A DNA stretch of 64,000 nucleotides from Parus major. Taxonomy: Eukaryota; Chordata; Aves; Passeriformes; Paridae. The translations under genes were made by a program, and so were the position numbers. Under the pieces are notes generated by a model. That model worked only from the letters and a program-made list of their open reading frames with translations. It was not told the origin of the DNA and ran no database searches. Location of the stretch: contig NC_031770.1 of assembly GCF_001522545.3 (NCBI RefSeq), forward strand, positions 108,255,664-108,319,663. The letters run 5' to 3'. Within the stretch, counting starts at the first letter, position 1. Each line of letters starts with the position of its first letter. Below are positions 12,401 through 22,027 of the stretch, in pieces.

Positions 12401-15400
12401 CAGAATCTTTTTTTTTTCAACAAACGTAGATTGGCATGTGGAGCATGCTGTGCTGAAGAGATCGAAGCTTGATTGTGGTTTCATATCTGGCATTCCTGAG
12501 TGAACAGAGAACTGTGGTCCTTATTCATAGTATTTTGGGCTGGGGATAAGACAGGAGACTCTGCCATGCAGAATGGTTCTTGTTTTTGCAGGGAATGGGA
12601 AACCAGAGGAGCTGCCAGTTCTGCTGTCCTTCATTTTCACTCCTCTGCCCTCTGTGAGTCTTTTAGATGTGGCAGCATGGCATTAAAATGCCAAAAGAAA
12701 GTGGAAAATTTTGTCCTTCTAAGTCATATCAAATCAATTAATTTGCTAAAGCAGGCTCAACAAATGTCATTCATTATGAAAACACAGGAGGAGGCTTTTC
12801 TTTTTCCTTGAGTTTCTTGGGCTTCACATGGGGAAATCAGGAACGCAGTTTGGTTATCCATGCTGGAGTAGTGCATAACATTATGTGCTTAGGGATTTCA
12901 GGAGAACAAGGCATTTTCAGCCTTGCCTTACCAGTGTTTGCAAGGCTGAGCTCTTATGGAAGAGGTGGTGCTTCCAATCTGTCCTGGAAAACTCTGTTAT
13001 GCCAATACACTGCTGTAAAGGGCTTTTGTGGTGAAACACATAATCTGACAGCTGCTGGAGAGCCATGAAGGCATCATCTAAGTCAGGCTGGCAGCACCAT
13101 AAATACAGGAATTCGTGTGGTTATATTAAGTGCTATCTCCTTTTATTGGCCAGGGAGAGGGTTTTTTTTTCTGGAGTTCATCTTCATGAGGAGTGGAGAT
13201 GTACCAGAGATGTCACGTAGCATCCCTCTCTAAACAGACACTGCCATGAGTCTTACCCAATGAACTGAGGTTTTAGGTTTTAAGTTTAATTCAGGGCTCT
13301 TCAATCTTGCAGTGGTCCCGTGATCTCACATTGGTGAAATCTCCTACTTTTACTTTCTAAGGACGTGATGGTGAATGTGGCAATTTTTTAATATTTTACC
13401 CATTCAAATGTAGTCTGAGATGATTTAAAATTCTTGCTTTTGTTGTCAATTAAGACTTTTGATCAGTAAACATTCTCTTGCTTTAAAAATGTGTCCCCGA
13501 TCCTCTCACATTTTAACATTTTAAATAATAAAATTTCAGGGGATTTTAGGCTGGCATAAGTTAATAATTTCTATTTTCTTATCCTTTGAATGACCTTATT
13601 TCAGCCCTGCTTACACAGCTCATAGAGGCAACAGAAGATCCTCATTGGGATGGGATTCAAGAGCATATACAAAAAAATGACATTTGTTTTCCTGTTTCCT
13701 ACTGGATTTGCTGAGTGATGTGCTGCTGAGGAAAAGCTGGCTAGCTCAGCAAGCAAGGGACCTGGGGTACGTGCTCTGCAGGACACTTAGGGAGGTATTT
13801 GGGAACTGAAGGAAAGCAGGCCAGGAAGGCCCAAAGCAGAACTGATGAATTTGATGTTTTCCTGTGATTTTCAGACAAGTTAAGACACATTTTCCTCTTT
13901 AATATGTGTAATACACAATGTCATCTTCAGTTCTACTTTGTACTCCGGAATCTCTAAAAAAATTCACGGAGTTTTTTTCCGGTTTTAGATTTGGATAAAA
14001 AGTTGTTATGTCTGATAGAGAGAAATTAAATCTTGGTCTTTTGAGGGGATTCAGATCATCTAACTGCTCTGACATAGCTCTGTGCATTTAACCTAGACAG
14101 CTTTTGATCACTTAAGAGACAAATGTCCAGGAAGTGATTTCTGAGGCCTGGTTTAGACATTTCTTCAGGCTGGGAGGACCAGCTAGATGAGCTCCTTCAT
14201 TCCCATGGCCTGCATACAGAGGCACATGGGGTGCAGAGTTTCAGGGATACTCTTCCTTCTGCTAGGAAGATTCTTAATCATCTCATGATTGTCCTCTCCC
14301 CTAAAACCACCAAGGTATTTTGCTACCATTCTCACTGTAAGATAATTTCAGACCTCAGCTATCTGAAAATTTGAAAAATACATATAATTTTTATCGTAAA
14401 CACACTCCAGGTCAAGAGAGGCCCATTTGCACTTGAACTTCCACTTTCACTTACTATTAGCTGCTTTTCCTTGATGAGACGTCTTGATCTTCACTGTCAA
14501 AATTCAACTGCTTTTAGACTCCCTTCAGGAGGAGATTTTAGTTAGATCTTTTTATTTTTTTCAAATTTTCTTAACCAAACCCAAGATGAACACAAACACT
14601 AAACCTTTCAGCTCAAAATATTTGAGCAATGCCTGGAAATATCTGAAGGATCTATTCAGTGCCCTAGATTAACAATCAACTGAAAGTATTTTTGGCTCCT
14701 CTAACTTTTATTCTGAATTTACTTAAGCAACTTGGTCAGGTTTTGAAGCAGCCCATATTGAGATTGAAATATGAAAATTTGTGGGAATATCTCACAATAC
14801 AATGGTGACTGTCATGCCTTATTTTTCTTAAAGAAATTATTTCTTACTGTAGAGTGCATCAAAATAGAGAGCTATGTTTTAACTTAGCCTTCTGAAAGAC
14901 AATATGGGGCTGCATATCCAAAATCACAGAACTGACATATTTAAAGGGGTAAATGATATTGAGTCTTCAGAGGGGGAAAATAAAAACCTACAGAAAAATT
15001 AAAGCAGTCTGTTTGTGTTGCCATTGAACATATGGATGCCAGATTGCAATGGTGAAAGCTTTTGCATGATTTGAATGCTTTGACTTTTCACAGTGGCTTA
15101 ATTATGATCAAGAACTGCCCTCTGCAACAATGTGCAAATCAATAACTCGTTTTCCTACGCAACGAGGAGAGACCTCTTTGGGTTGCATGGCTGGACAGTG
15201 ATCAAGGACGTTGTTCTCGAGCACTGATTGCCCTTCATGTCATATTATTATTTATGGAAATAGTTCTTCCCACTCCTCTAATGGTGACATCATGAAATTA
15301 GTGAAGACAAGCCCCCTTTCTCAGCAGGACAGGCGCCAGCATCGGATGGAGACATGACTGACTGGTCCCAAGACAGATGCTTTCTGGTTTCTGACTGCTC

Positions 15401-16454
15401 CTGGAGGGGGCTGGTAGGAGCTCTCACCAACAGGCTCATGTTGTACAGGACTGATCTTAGCAGCTCATTTTAATAATGCACTTATCTGTTCTCTTCCCAT
15501 GAACTTGCTTTCACCATCTTTTGAGAGTGAATTTGTGGAAAAAAGAAATGCCCCACAAAGCAAGGATATGTGGCTGACCTGCAGAGTATTTGACCTTATA
15601 GTAAAGGAGAATTTTAATTCCCAGTTCTTTCAGGGAAGCCACCCAGACAAAGTAGATTTGCTAAACCATTACTGTCCCACACAGAAATTACAGTTGGATT
15701 TGACAACAGAGGTTCAACTGGATTTGGTCAAAGTTAGGAAAGGGTGGGGTTGCATCTAGAGCATTAATGAAGTAATGGTGATGATTGGAGAAGAGGTGAA
15801 AACAAGTCCAAGTGTTTAAGGGGGATGAGTCTCAAAAGAAATAGCCCAGAACATCCAAGATGTGCTTTCTGGCAGGGCTGGGGAAGTTCAAGAATGCTGA
15901 AATGAGGAACAATCACAGAAAAATCATTCAAAATGCTCCACTGTAGAAGAAAAGAGGAGAGAGAAAACCTCCTGCCAGTTAAGAGTCACATCATCTCTGT
16001 CTGTGCTTGTCTCTTCAATTAGAGAGGAACTGAAGGCAATTATACTGCTAATTTTTGTGGCTCCAGTGTGTGCCTAAAGGTAGGCAATGTAAATACAGGC
16101 TTTGGAACTATATTCAGATTACTTATTTCCAAAACCTGTTAATTACCTATTAATCTGTTAATAATGTATTCAGACTGCCAAACTATTTCATGTCTTTCTT
16201 TCTTTTGACTGCATAGTAAATGCTCTGAAATGCAAAGCTAAGTGCCCAGGGCCAGACCAAAGGCCAAGTGCCTGGGGCAGATAGGAATCAGTCTGGACAT
16301 GGAGGTCAGGAGGACTGGATTATGAGAATTCCTGTAGCCTTGCAGTGTCCTGAGGAGTCATTTCCTCTGTTTTGGTGATGGAGTGTGTGTGCCCCTCCAT
16401 CCCTCTCGTTCCCACTGACTACCTTAAGAAGACAAGACTGATTTCAGCTTCCAT
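9440..16454. other. unique noncoding DNA, no gene seen
   Basis: This is about 7 kb without a recognisable mobile element. Frames are below about 105 codons and none shows a domain. Two sub-stretches look like possible conserved noncoding DNA because they keep CpGs and motif-like words amid CpG-poor surroundings: about 11880-12135 and about 15090-15320. That is an impression only. Short T and A runs occur near 12270, 12408 and 13160. Confidence 0.5.
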
Positions 16455-16985
16455 GGAATCATAGAACCCCAAGGCTGGAAATGACCTCCAACACCATCAA
16501 GGTCCACTGTCAAACCAGCACCACCATCATGTTCACCATTAAGCCACATCCTAAAGTGCCTCATCTACACATTTTTCACAGAATCACAGAATAGTCTGAG
16601 TTGGGAAGGTCCCACAAGGATCATGGAGTCCAACTCCTAGGTTAACACATTCCCATGGGGGAATTGCACCCATACCTTGCTGTTATCAGCACCATGCTCT
16701 GACCAGCCAAGCCAATCTCAGGACCTGCACTTCCAGAGACGGTGACCTCACAACTGCCCTGGGCAGCCATTTTCAATGCATTCCAAACCTTTGAATGAAG
16801 AATTTTTTTCCTCATATTTAAACTAAGCCTCCCCTGGTGCAGCTTGAGATTTCCTCTCATCCTGTCACTTGTTACTGGGGAGAAGAGGCCGACCCTCACT
16901 ACACCCTCCTTTCAGGGAGTTGTGAAGAGCAAGTTGTGAAGTCTCCCCTCAGCCTCTTTTTCTCCAGGCTGAGCTCCCCCATCTC
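16455..16985 (-). mobile_element. CR1 LINE, 3' fragment, interrupted by a SINE
   Basis: This is an antisense CR1 of the subfamily whose 3' end reads, on the plus strand, GGAATCATAGAA, then AAGGCTGGAAATGACCTCC, then the CAGCACCACCATCATGTTCACC stretch. It runs to about 16576, is broken by a separate element at 16577-16727, and resumes at about TTCCAGAGACGGTGACCTC. It then continues through CCCTGGGCAGCC, AAACTAAGCCTCCCCTGG, TCCTGTCACTTGTTACTGGG and GTCTCCCCTCAGCCTC. The two halves are consecutive in the CR1 consensus as I remember it, so the middle block is an insertion. The right end near 16985 is uncertain. Confidence 0.88.
16577..16727 (-). mobile_element. tRNA-Ile-derived SINE with CR1 tail (TguSINE1-like)
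   Basis: Read on the minus strand, the head (about 16725 down to 16652) matches isoleucine tRNA. It has GGCTGGTCAGAGCATGG in the D-arm and A-box position, then GGTGCTGATAACAGCAAGG across the anticodon arm, then GGGTGCAATTCCCCC as the T-arm and B-box. Agreement with tRNA-Ile(AAU) is good along the whole length, with scattered substitutions. The tail (about 16640-16577) is a CR1 3' end, with GGACTCCATGATCC followed by CAACTCAGACTATTCTGTG. A tRNA head joined to a LINE tail defines a SINE that borrows CR1 machinery. It matches what I recall of TguSINE1 in zebra finch. It sits inside an older CR1. The anticodon position reads GAT, and substitutions in the arms make a functional tRNA unlikely. Confidence 0.8.
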
Positions 16986-18077
16986 TCGATGCCATCCCCG
17001 AGTCCTGTCTGATGCTATGCACCAGATACTCCTGGCTGCTCTCACTGAGCACTGTGCCTCTCACACGAGGGGTTTTTCTCCCCAGAGTTTTGCTCACAAG
17101 GAGCTTCCTTGAAACACAGATGGATTATTGCACTGCTGCTGAGCATGTAGCTGTGTGTGCCCCATTTGTAAGGATCAGAGCTTTGCAGCTCCTTGGGAAG
17201 GAGGTTTCCTGGTGTGAAGGGTCCTGAGCAGCTCTACAGGGAGAGCTGTCTTTACACTTTAAACCCTAATTGACTTGCACCATTGTTTTCTCTGCATCTG
17301 CTGCCTGGCCTCCTCAGATGTGCCTTGCCATGGGTGCTGTGGCAGTGTCTTAGAGCCTGTAGTACACCCCAAGGATGAATTCTAGTTTGGAGCAGCCTCT
17401 CAGGGGCGCAGAGCTCTGAACAGACAGTTGTCTCAGCAAACTCATAGCTCCAGTCCCCGAGGGGCTAGCTCTGTGCCTTTGACCTTGAGCATCTGGCTAT
17501 ATGTAAATATAGATATATATTTATACACACATACACACACACACACTCAGGACAGTTTTCTCTGTGCTGCTTACAGAGCAGCTCCATTAAAGCTCTATGT
17601 TTCAAATGTTTCCCAAGAGCCATGGTTTAAATTGAGTGGAGTTGACTACTTTTATGAAAAGTCATCTTCTCCTGAATCCAATCCATATCCTGGCAAGTGT
17701 CTGCCAAAAACATTATTCCCACCTCCTCTTCTCATGAAATATGCATATAAAATGCCCCCTGAATGGTACCTAAAAAATTCATAGTTCCTGACCACATTAT
17801 AGTGGTGGAACTGAGCAGTGTAAAAGATGCCTTGTGACTCCTACAGAGATGATGCCCTACTCAGGAAATTAATCTACAGGAGAAGCCTAAGCACATGGGC
17901 AAGATCCATATTTATTATTCTGCAAGGGTTATTCATGTATTTGGAAAGAATGCTGTAGCTGTTCTCATTTACAATATTTAGTGTTCTTGACAAATATTTG
18001 CAATTCAGAGTACATAAGTCTATGGGTATCTGCATAGACATGCATGGAAATATGCACATGTTCTACTGTAGAATGAG
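16986..18077. other. unique noncoding DNA with a CA microsatellite
   Basis: No gene is seen. A frame of 118 codons at 17428-17784 runs through the CA repeat (giving repeated Thr-His) and is not credible as a protein. The first part (16986-17100) may still be poorly preserved CR1 sequence continuing from the left. Confidence 0.5.
17525..17547. repeat. (CA)n microsatellite
   Basis: An interrupted CACACACATACACACACACACAC run follows an AT alternation (ATATAGATATATATTT) just to the left. It is short and probably of low polymorphism. Confidence 0.88.
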
Positions 18078-18740
18078 GATCACAGGATCACAGGATGGCT
18101 TGGGTTGCAAGGGACTTTAAAGACAATTCTATTTCCCCCCACAGCCATGGGCAGAGACACCTTCCACTATCCCAGGTTGCTCCAAGCCCCTGGCCTTGGA
18201 CACTTCCAAGGATGGGGCAGCCACAGCTTCTCTGGGAAACCTGTTCTGGAGCCACACCACCCTAACACGGAAGAATTTCTCCCTAATATCTCATCTAACC
18301 CTGCCCTTTGTCAGCTGAAAGCCAATCCCCCTTTTTCTCCATGCCACTGCAGTACGTCCCTCTCCAGCCCTCTTGAAGCCCCTTTAGGCTCCCCTGAGCC
18401 TTTTCTTCTCCAGCCTGAATAATCCCAAATCTCAGTCTGTCTCCAGAGCAGAGGTGCTCCAGCCCTCAGAGCATTTTCATGGCCTCCTCTGTAGGTCCTG
18501 CATACTTTGGAGGCCCCAGAGCTGGATGCAGAACTCCAGGTGGAATCTCACCAGAGACAAGTAGAGAGGCAGAATCCACTTCCTTGACTTGCTGCTTTTG
18601 ACACAGCCCAGGAGAGGTTGAACTTTTTGGGTTGCCAGTGCATGTTCCAGTTTATGTCAAGCTTCTCATCCATCAACACCACAAAGTCCTTCTTGGCAGG
18701 GCTGGTTTTAATCCATTCTCTGCCCAGCCTGTATTGTGAG
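18078..18740 (-). mobile_element. CR1 LINE, long 3' fragment (about 660 bp)
   Basis: This is the longest CR1 piece in the window, antisense. The plus strand starts GATCACAGGATCACAGGATGG (terminal octamers), then CCATGGGCAGAGACACCTTCC, AGGTTGCTCCAAGCCCCTGG and GAAGAATTTCTCCCTAATATC. It continues through GAGCCTTTTCTTCTCCAGCC, GAGGTGCTCCAGCCCTCAG, CCCCAGAGCTGGATGCAG and CATTCTCTGCCCAGCCTG to about 18740. The right end corresponds to the 3' part of the CR1 reverse-transcriptase ORF, read on the minus strand. There are no long open frames, so it is inactive. Confidence 0.95.
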
Positions 18741-18818
18741 GTAAGAGACTTCAATCTGCATTTCTGCTAATCACAACCTCATTGAGTAATAGGAGAGTAG
18801 CCCAGTGGTTGGGCTAAG

Positions 18819-18850
18819 AATGCTATTAAGAAAAATAGCATTTTCTTAAT
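18819..18850. repeat. overlapping inverted repeats (two competing hairpins)
   Basis: AATGCTATT (18819-18827) pairs perfectly with AATAGCATT (18834-18842) around a 6-base loop. ATTAAGAAAA (18825-18834) pairs perfectly with TTTTCTTAAT (18841-18850) around another 6-base loop. The two stems share bases, so only one can form at a time. No function is known; the low sequence complexity makes chance possible. Confidence 0.6.
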
Positions 18851-18901
18851 AAAAAATGACCCATGATTGACTAGATTTAGAATTCGTAAATATTTCTCAA
18901 C

Positions 18902-18915
18902 AAAAAAAAAAAAAA
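18902..18915. repeat. A14 homopolymer
   Basis: Fourteen A residues occur in unique AT-rich DNA. There is no recognisable gene or SINE body on its 5' side, so it is not taken as a retrogene tail. Confidence 0.85.
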
Positions 18916-21063
18916 TGAAGGACTGGAAAAAATGCTTTAGCCTCTCATTCTGACTTTGCTGGGAACCTGGGAGAAATTTTTGGCTTGTTTTGTTTTGAAA
19001 TACAAAGAAGAAAACCAGTTAGTAAGAGCTCTGTAACAGAGATTTATGGTTAATTCCCAGAAACTCTACAGGGGATTGGGAACTGGGAAACTATAATTTG
19101 TTCTTGCTGTCCAGTTTTCGATCTCTGAAGGGGAGATAATTGTCTTTCTTTCTGTAAGGAGCTGAATTGACATTCCTGTCCTCTCATGCTCTGATTTTTA
19201 AACCTTCAAAAAGTTTTCAGCTTTCAGTAAAGGCCAGTCTTCTCTTTATTTATTATCTACAATAACCTGCTAAGGGAGTTTGAGGATAAATGACTCATTA
19301 TTACAGTAGCACTTAGGAATCTTCTCCGAATCCACAACCTGTTGGGGAAGGCCCTGCATCAATGTGTAATAGGAGACATGGGCTGCTCCAAGGAGTCTTG
19401 CAGGCTAAACAAATTGAAGAGAGGAAGGAAGTCTGCAATTTGTTTTTCTCATTTACCAGGAGAACAGAAGCACAGAGGTATGGGATGAATTTTTAGGGAT
19501 CATACAAGCAGGTTGTAGGAGAGCCAGAACCTGAACTAACATCTCCTGCCTCCTAGTATTGTGTTTGTCCCACAAGATCTCCTTTCTTTTCTGCTGGTGG
19601 AGCCTGCATTTCCATTAAATATACAATTTTTCACTGTGGTGGAAACCTGTCAAAGAGCGGGAAGGAAAAAGTTCTAAACAGAAAAACACGAAGGGAAGCC
19701 TGCCCTGCCCACCTTGCATTAGTCACTACCATTAATCCCTCCTTGCTGAGTGAAGGGAAGAGTTTCCAGACCCACACTGAGCTTAGCAGGGAAGGACTCA
19801 CCTTATCTGAAAGTCACTTTTTGCACCTTGCTTAGCACTGTGTCCACACAACAACCTGTCAGAGGCAATGCAGCAAGTGGGGAGAGTGTGAACACATCCA
19901 TTTATCAAGTGAATACACACTGTGTGTGAGTGAGGCCTCAGGGGGTGTCAGTCCCAAAGGCAGCTGTCTCCACTGGCAGGGATTTCTCACAATCCAGCTT
20001 GTTGCGTCTCTGACTCCTCTAACCATTGTGGCCAGCATGATATCAGAGCTCCAAGAGGCCAAATCAGTGCCTGGCTTCTCTCCCAAACTTTATTAAGCTG
20101 ACAAGAGCTGTTTGCATATCATTTTCTAGAGAAGTGATTTGAATTTGTGATTAGTCAAATAAATTATTATTTTTCTCTTTTTTTTTTCTTTTTTTCCTAA
20201 TAAAGTCTAATAAAGCAGGGGCTGTAGTTGTGAATAATGTAGCTGGAGGGTTTTGCACTCATTCTTGAATAACTTGCTTTGAGGAAATCCTGCCAGAAGT
20301 CAGTGGAACTGGACTCACACACTAGTGAGGAACCCAGCCCACATTTCTGTCTTTGGATTGCTGTATCAGTTCATTTAGAAACATGTAGGGGAAAAGCTGT
20401 TTTGTTCAAATTTGTCAATTCCTTCCATCAATGCCTAGAGCAGATACTGTTCTAGCAAAAGGTAATGTTTCAAAGTTTTAGGGACTTTTTTCCTCTTTTT
20501 CAATTCCAACTTTTATTTATTTATCTTTTAAATTTGATTTCTGGCTAAGCTGGACATAACCCAAAAAGAGTATTTTGAAATTCAAATAAATTTCTGCTTG
20601 CAACACTCTGAAACATGATGGTTCTGAACAGAAATGGGATTTTTTGATTCAGAGACTTTCCTTGTCCCAGCAAGTGCTAAGAGAAGAGACCACTTGAAGC
20701 CCTGCTACTACAACAGTCACCCTCCTGCATGAATACAGCTCCCTAAATCACAATCTGGTCCAGCTATGTCCAGATGAGGACAACTGGCATTTGGGATGTT
20801 TCACCACCCTTAGAAACTGTCTCCTTTGCTTTGAGTCACAGCCTTGCAGCAAGGAACCACCGTGCTTGGAGAGCTCTGGCTCTGGCCAGGCTTCTCCGAG
20901 CTTCCAGGCTCCCTGCTGTGGACCTGGGAGCTGAGCCCAGATTATATCTACTCTTCCAGGCTCTTGGCTCCAGGAGAGACTGTCTGGAAATTCTGGCATC
21001 ACTCCCTGCCCTACAGCTACAGACTCTGTAAAGCTGAAGACCTTGGATTTGGGGAAATCTTCC
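18916..21063. other. mostly unique noncoding DNA
   Basis: Apart from a MIR remnant at 19448-19575 nothing is recognised with confidence. T-rich sequence lies at about 20165-20200. At about 20288-20345, AAGTCAGTGGAACTGGACTCACACACTAGTGAGG loosely resembles an ancient amniote interspersed repeat; this is weak. From about 20800 the DNA becomes richer in GC. Confidence 0.45.
19448..19575 (-). mobile_element. MIR SINE remnant
   Basis: The plus strand shows, in order, pieces that match the reverse complement of MIR: CATTTACCAGGAGAACAGAAGCACAGAGG, then a weak GGATCATACAAGCAGG, then GGAGAGCCAGAACCTGAACTAACATCTCCTGCCTCCTAGT. MIR consensus in this direction is about: gaggaaactgaggcacagag, gtcacacagctagtaag, and gcagagccgggattcgaaccc. 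The order and spacing fit. MIRs are ancient tRNA-derived SINEs found in all amniotes, so high divergence is expected. Confidence 0.65.
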
Positions 21064-21177
21064 TGGTGGGTCCATCCTGGGGCTGTCCTACCTGGAAAGC
21101 TTTCTATGAGTTTTTGATCTTGGTGGGTCTATGTGGGGGTTGTCCCTCTTGGAAAGCTCTCTGGATGAATTTGAATA
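21064..21177. repeat. diverged tandem duplication, 57-bp unit, two copies
   Basis: TGGTGGGTCCATCCTGGGGC at 21064 and TGGTGGGTCTATGTGGGGGT at 21121 start two head-to-tail copies that also share CTGGAAAGCT/TTGGAAAGCT at the same offset. The period is exactly 57 bases, or 19 codons. It lies within the longest open frame of the window (20844-21341, plus), where it yields LVGPSWGCPTWKAF and LVGLCGGCPSWKAL. I do not recognise the peptide. More degenerate copies to the left are possible (CTGTCTGGAAATTCTGG near 20980). Confidence 0.75.
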
Positions 21178-21470
21178 GATCTTTAGTGCCAGAAGAACCA
21201 GTGCATGAAATCTTGGGCAGTCTCTCGTGGGGGAGAGCTATGTCTGTGGCTCATCTCTGTGGCACGGTGCAGATGAGAGCCTGCAGACCAGGGATTTGTT
21301 CTGGGAGGTGGCATGAGTGGGTCTCAAGCTCTGAAGGCTGAGATTGTAGGTGGATCCAGATATCCCACTCCAGAGGTGGAAACATTACGCTACCAACTGC
21401 ACACTGCACCCCACTCTCATTACAAACCAGGGGAAGGCAAATTTCTGCAGACCCTGAAACCCCCTTGGGG

Positions 21471-22027
21471 TGGGTGGACCTTGGCCCACCAAGCTGCCCT
21501 GTCAGTCTCCTTCCCAGATGGATAGGGGAGAGAAAATAAGATGAAAAATTATTTGTAGGTTGAGATTAGTCATTTTACTGAAGTAAAAGCAACAATTTGA
21601 GCACACACAAGCAAAGGGAAAACCCAGAAGTTTTATTCTCTACTCCCATTGGTCAGTGACGTTCAGACACTTTCTGGGAAGCAGGGCTTCAGCACATGGA
21701 GCAGTTGCTCTGGAAGTCAAACATTGTAAAAATGAATGCCCCCCCTTCTTCCTTTCCTTAGCTTTTATATCTGAGCTGACGTTCTACAGTATGGAATATC
21801 CCTTTGGATAATTTGGGTCTGCTGGCCTGGTTGTGCTCCCCCGGGATCTTGCCCACTCCCAGCCTCTTGATGGGAGGAATACTGGGGAGACAAAGCTGGT
21901 GCTGTGCCAGCCCTGCCCAGCAGTGGCCAAAACTCTGGTGTGTTCTCAGTACCTTTCCAGCTCCCCATGCAAAGCCCAGCACTGCTGTGGGAAAATGAAC
22001 TGCAGCTCAGCCAGACCCAAAACAACA
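21471..22027 (-). mobile_element. solo LTR of an avian ERVL-like endogenous retrovirus
   Basis: Read on the minus strand, the 5' end is near 22027 (TGTTGTTTTGGGTCTGGCTG, in place of the usual TG...TGGCTGGG start). It continues to GGGATATTCCATACTG (about 21790-21805), a CGTCAGCTC word, the TATA box ATATAAAAG (21762-21770), a C-rich to G-rich leader, then AATAAA at 21632-21637 and CTTTGCTTGTGTGTGCTC. It ends with AATCTCAACCTACAAATAA and a purine-to-pyrimidine tail near 21475. The order matches a common avian LTR I recognise from many bird genomes. I see no internal gag, pol or env on the downstream (left) side, nor a second LTR, so it looks like a recombined solo LTR. It is diverged, and no clear target duplication is found. 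Boundaries are approximate. Confidence 0.8.
21762..21770 (-). promoter_or_regulatory. LTR TATA box
   Basis: ATATAAAAG on the minus strand occurs at the position where this LTR family carries its core promoter, a few dozen bases downstream of the conserved GGGATATTCC word. Whether it is still active cannot be told from sequence. Confidence 0.6.

Noticed and set aside
16652..16725. Functional tRNA-Ile gene on the minus strand
   Set aside because: Fused directly to a CR1 tail, stem mismatches, and no terminator; it is the head of a SINE.
17428..17784. 118-codon frame with a Thr-His repeat
   Set aside because: It runs through a CA microsatellite with no further protein-like features.
20844..21341. 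165-codon plus-strand frame as a real gene
   Set aside because: Overlapping minus-strand frames of similar quality, no recognisable domain, no splice or promoter evidence. The 57-bp duplication in it is reported as a repeat instead.
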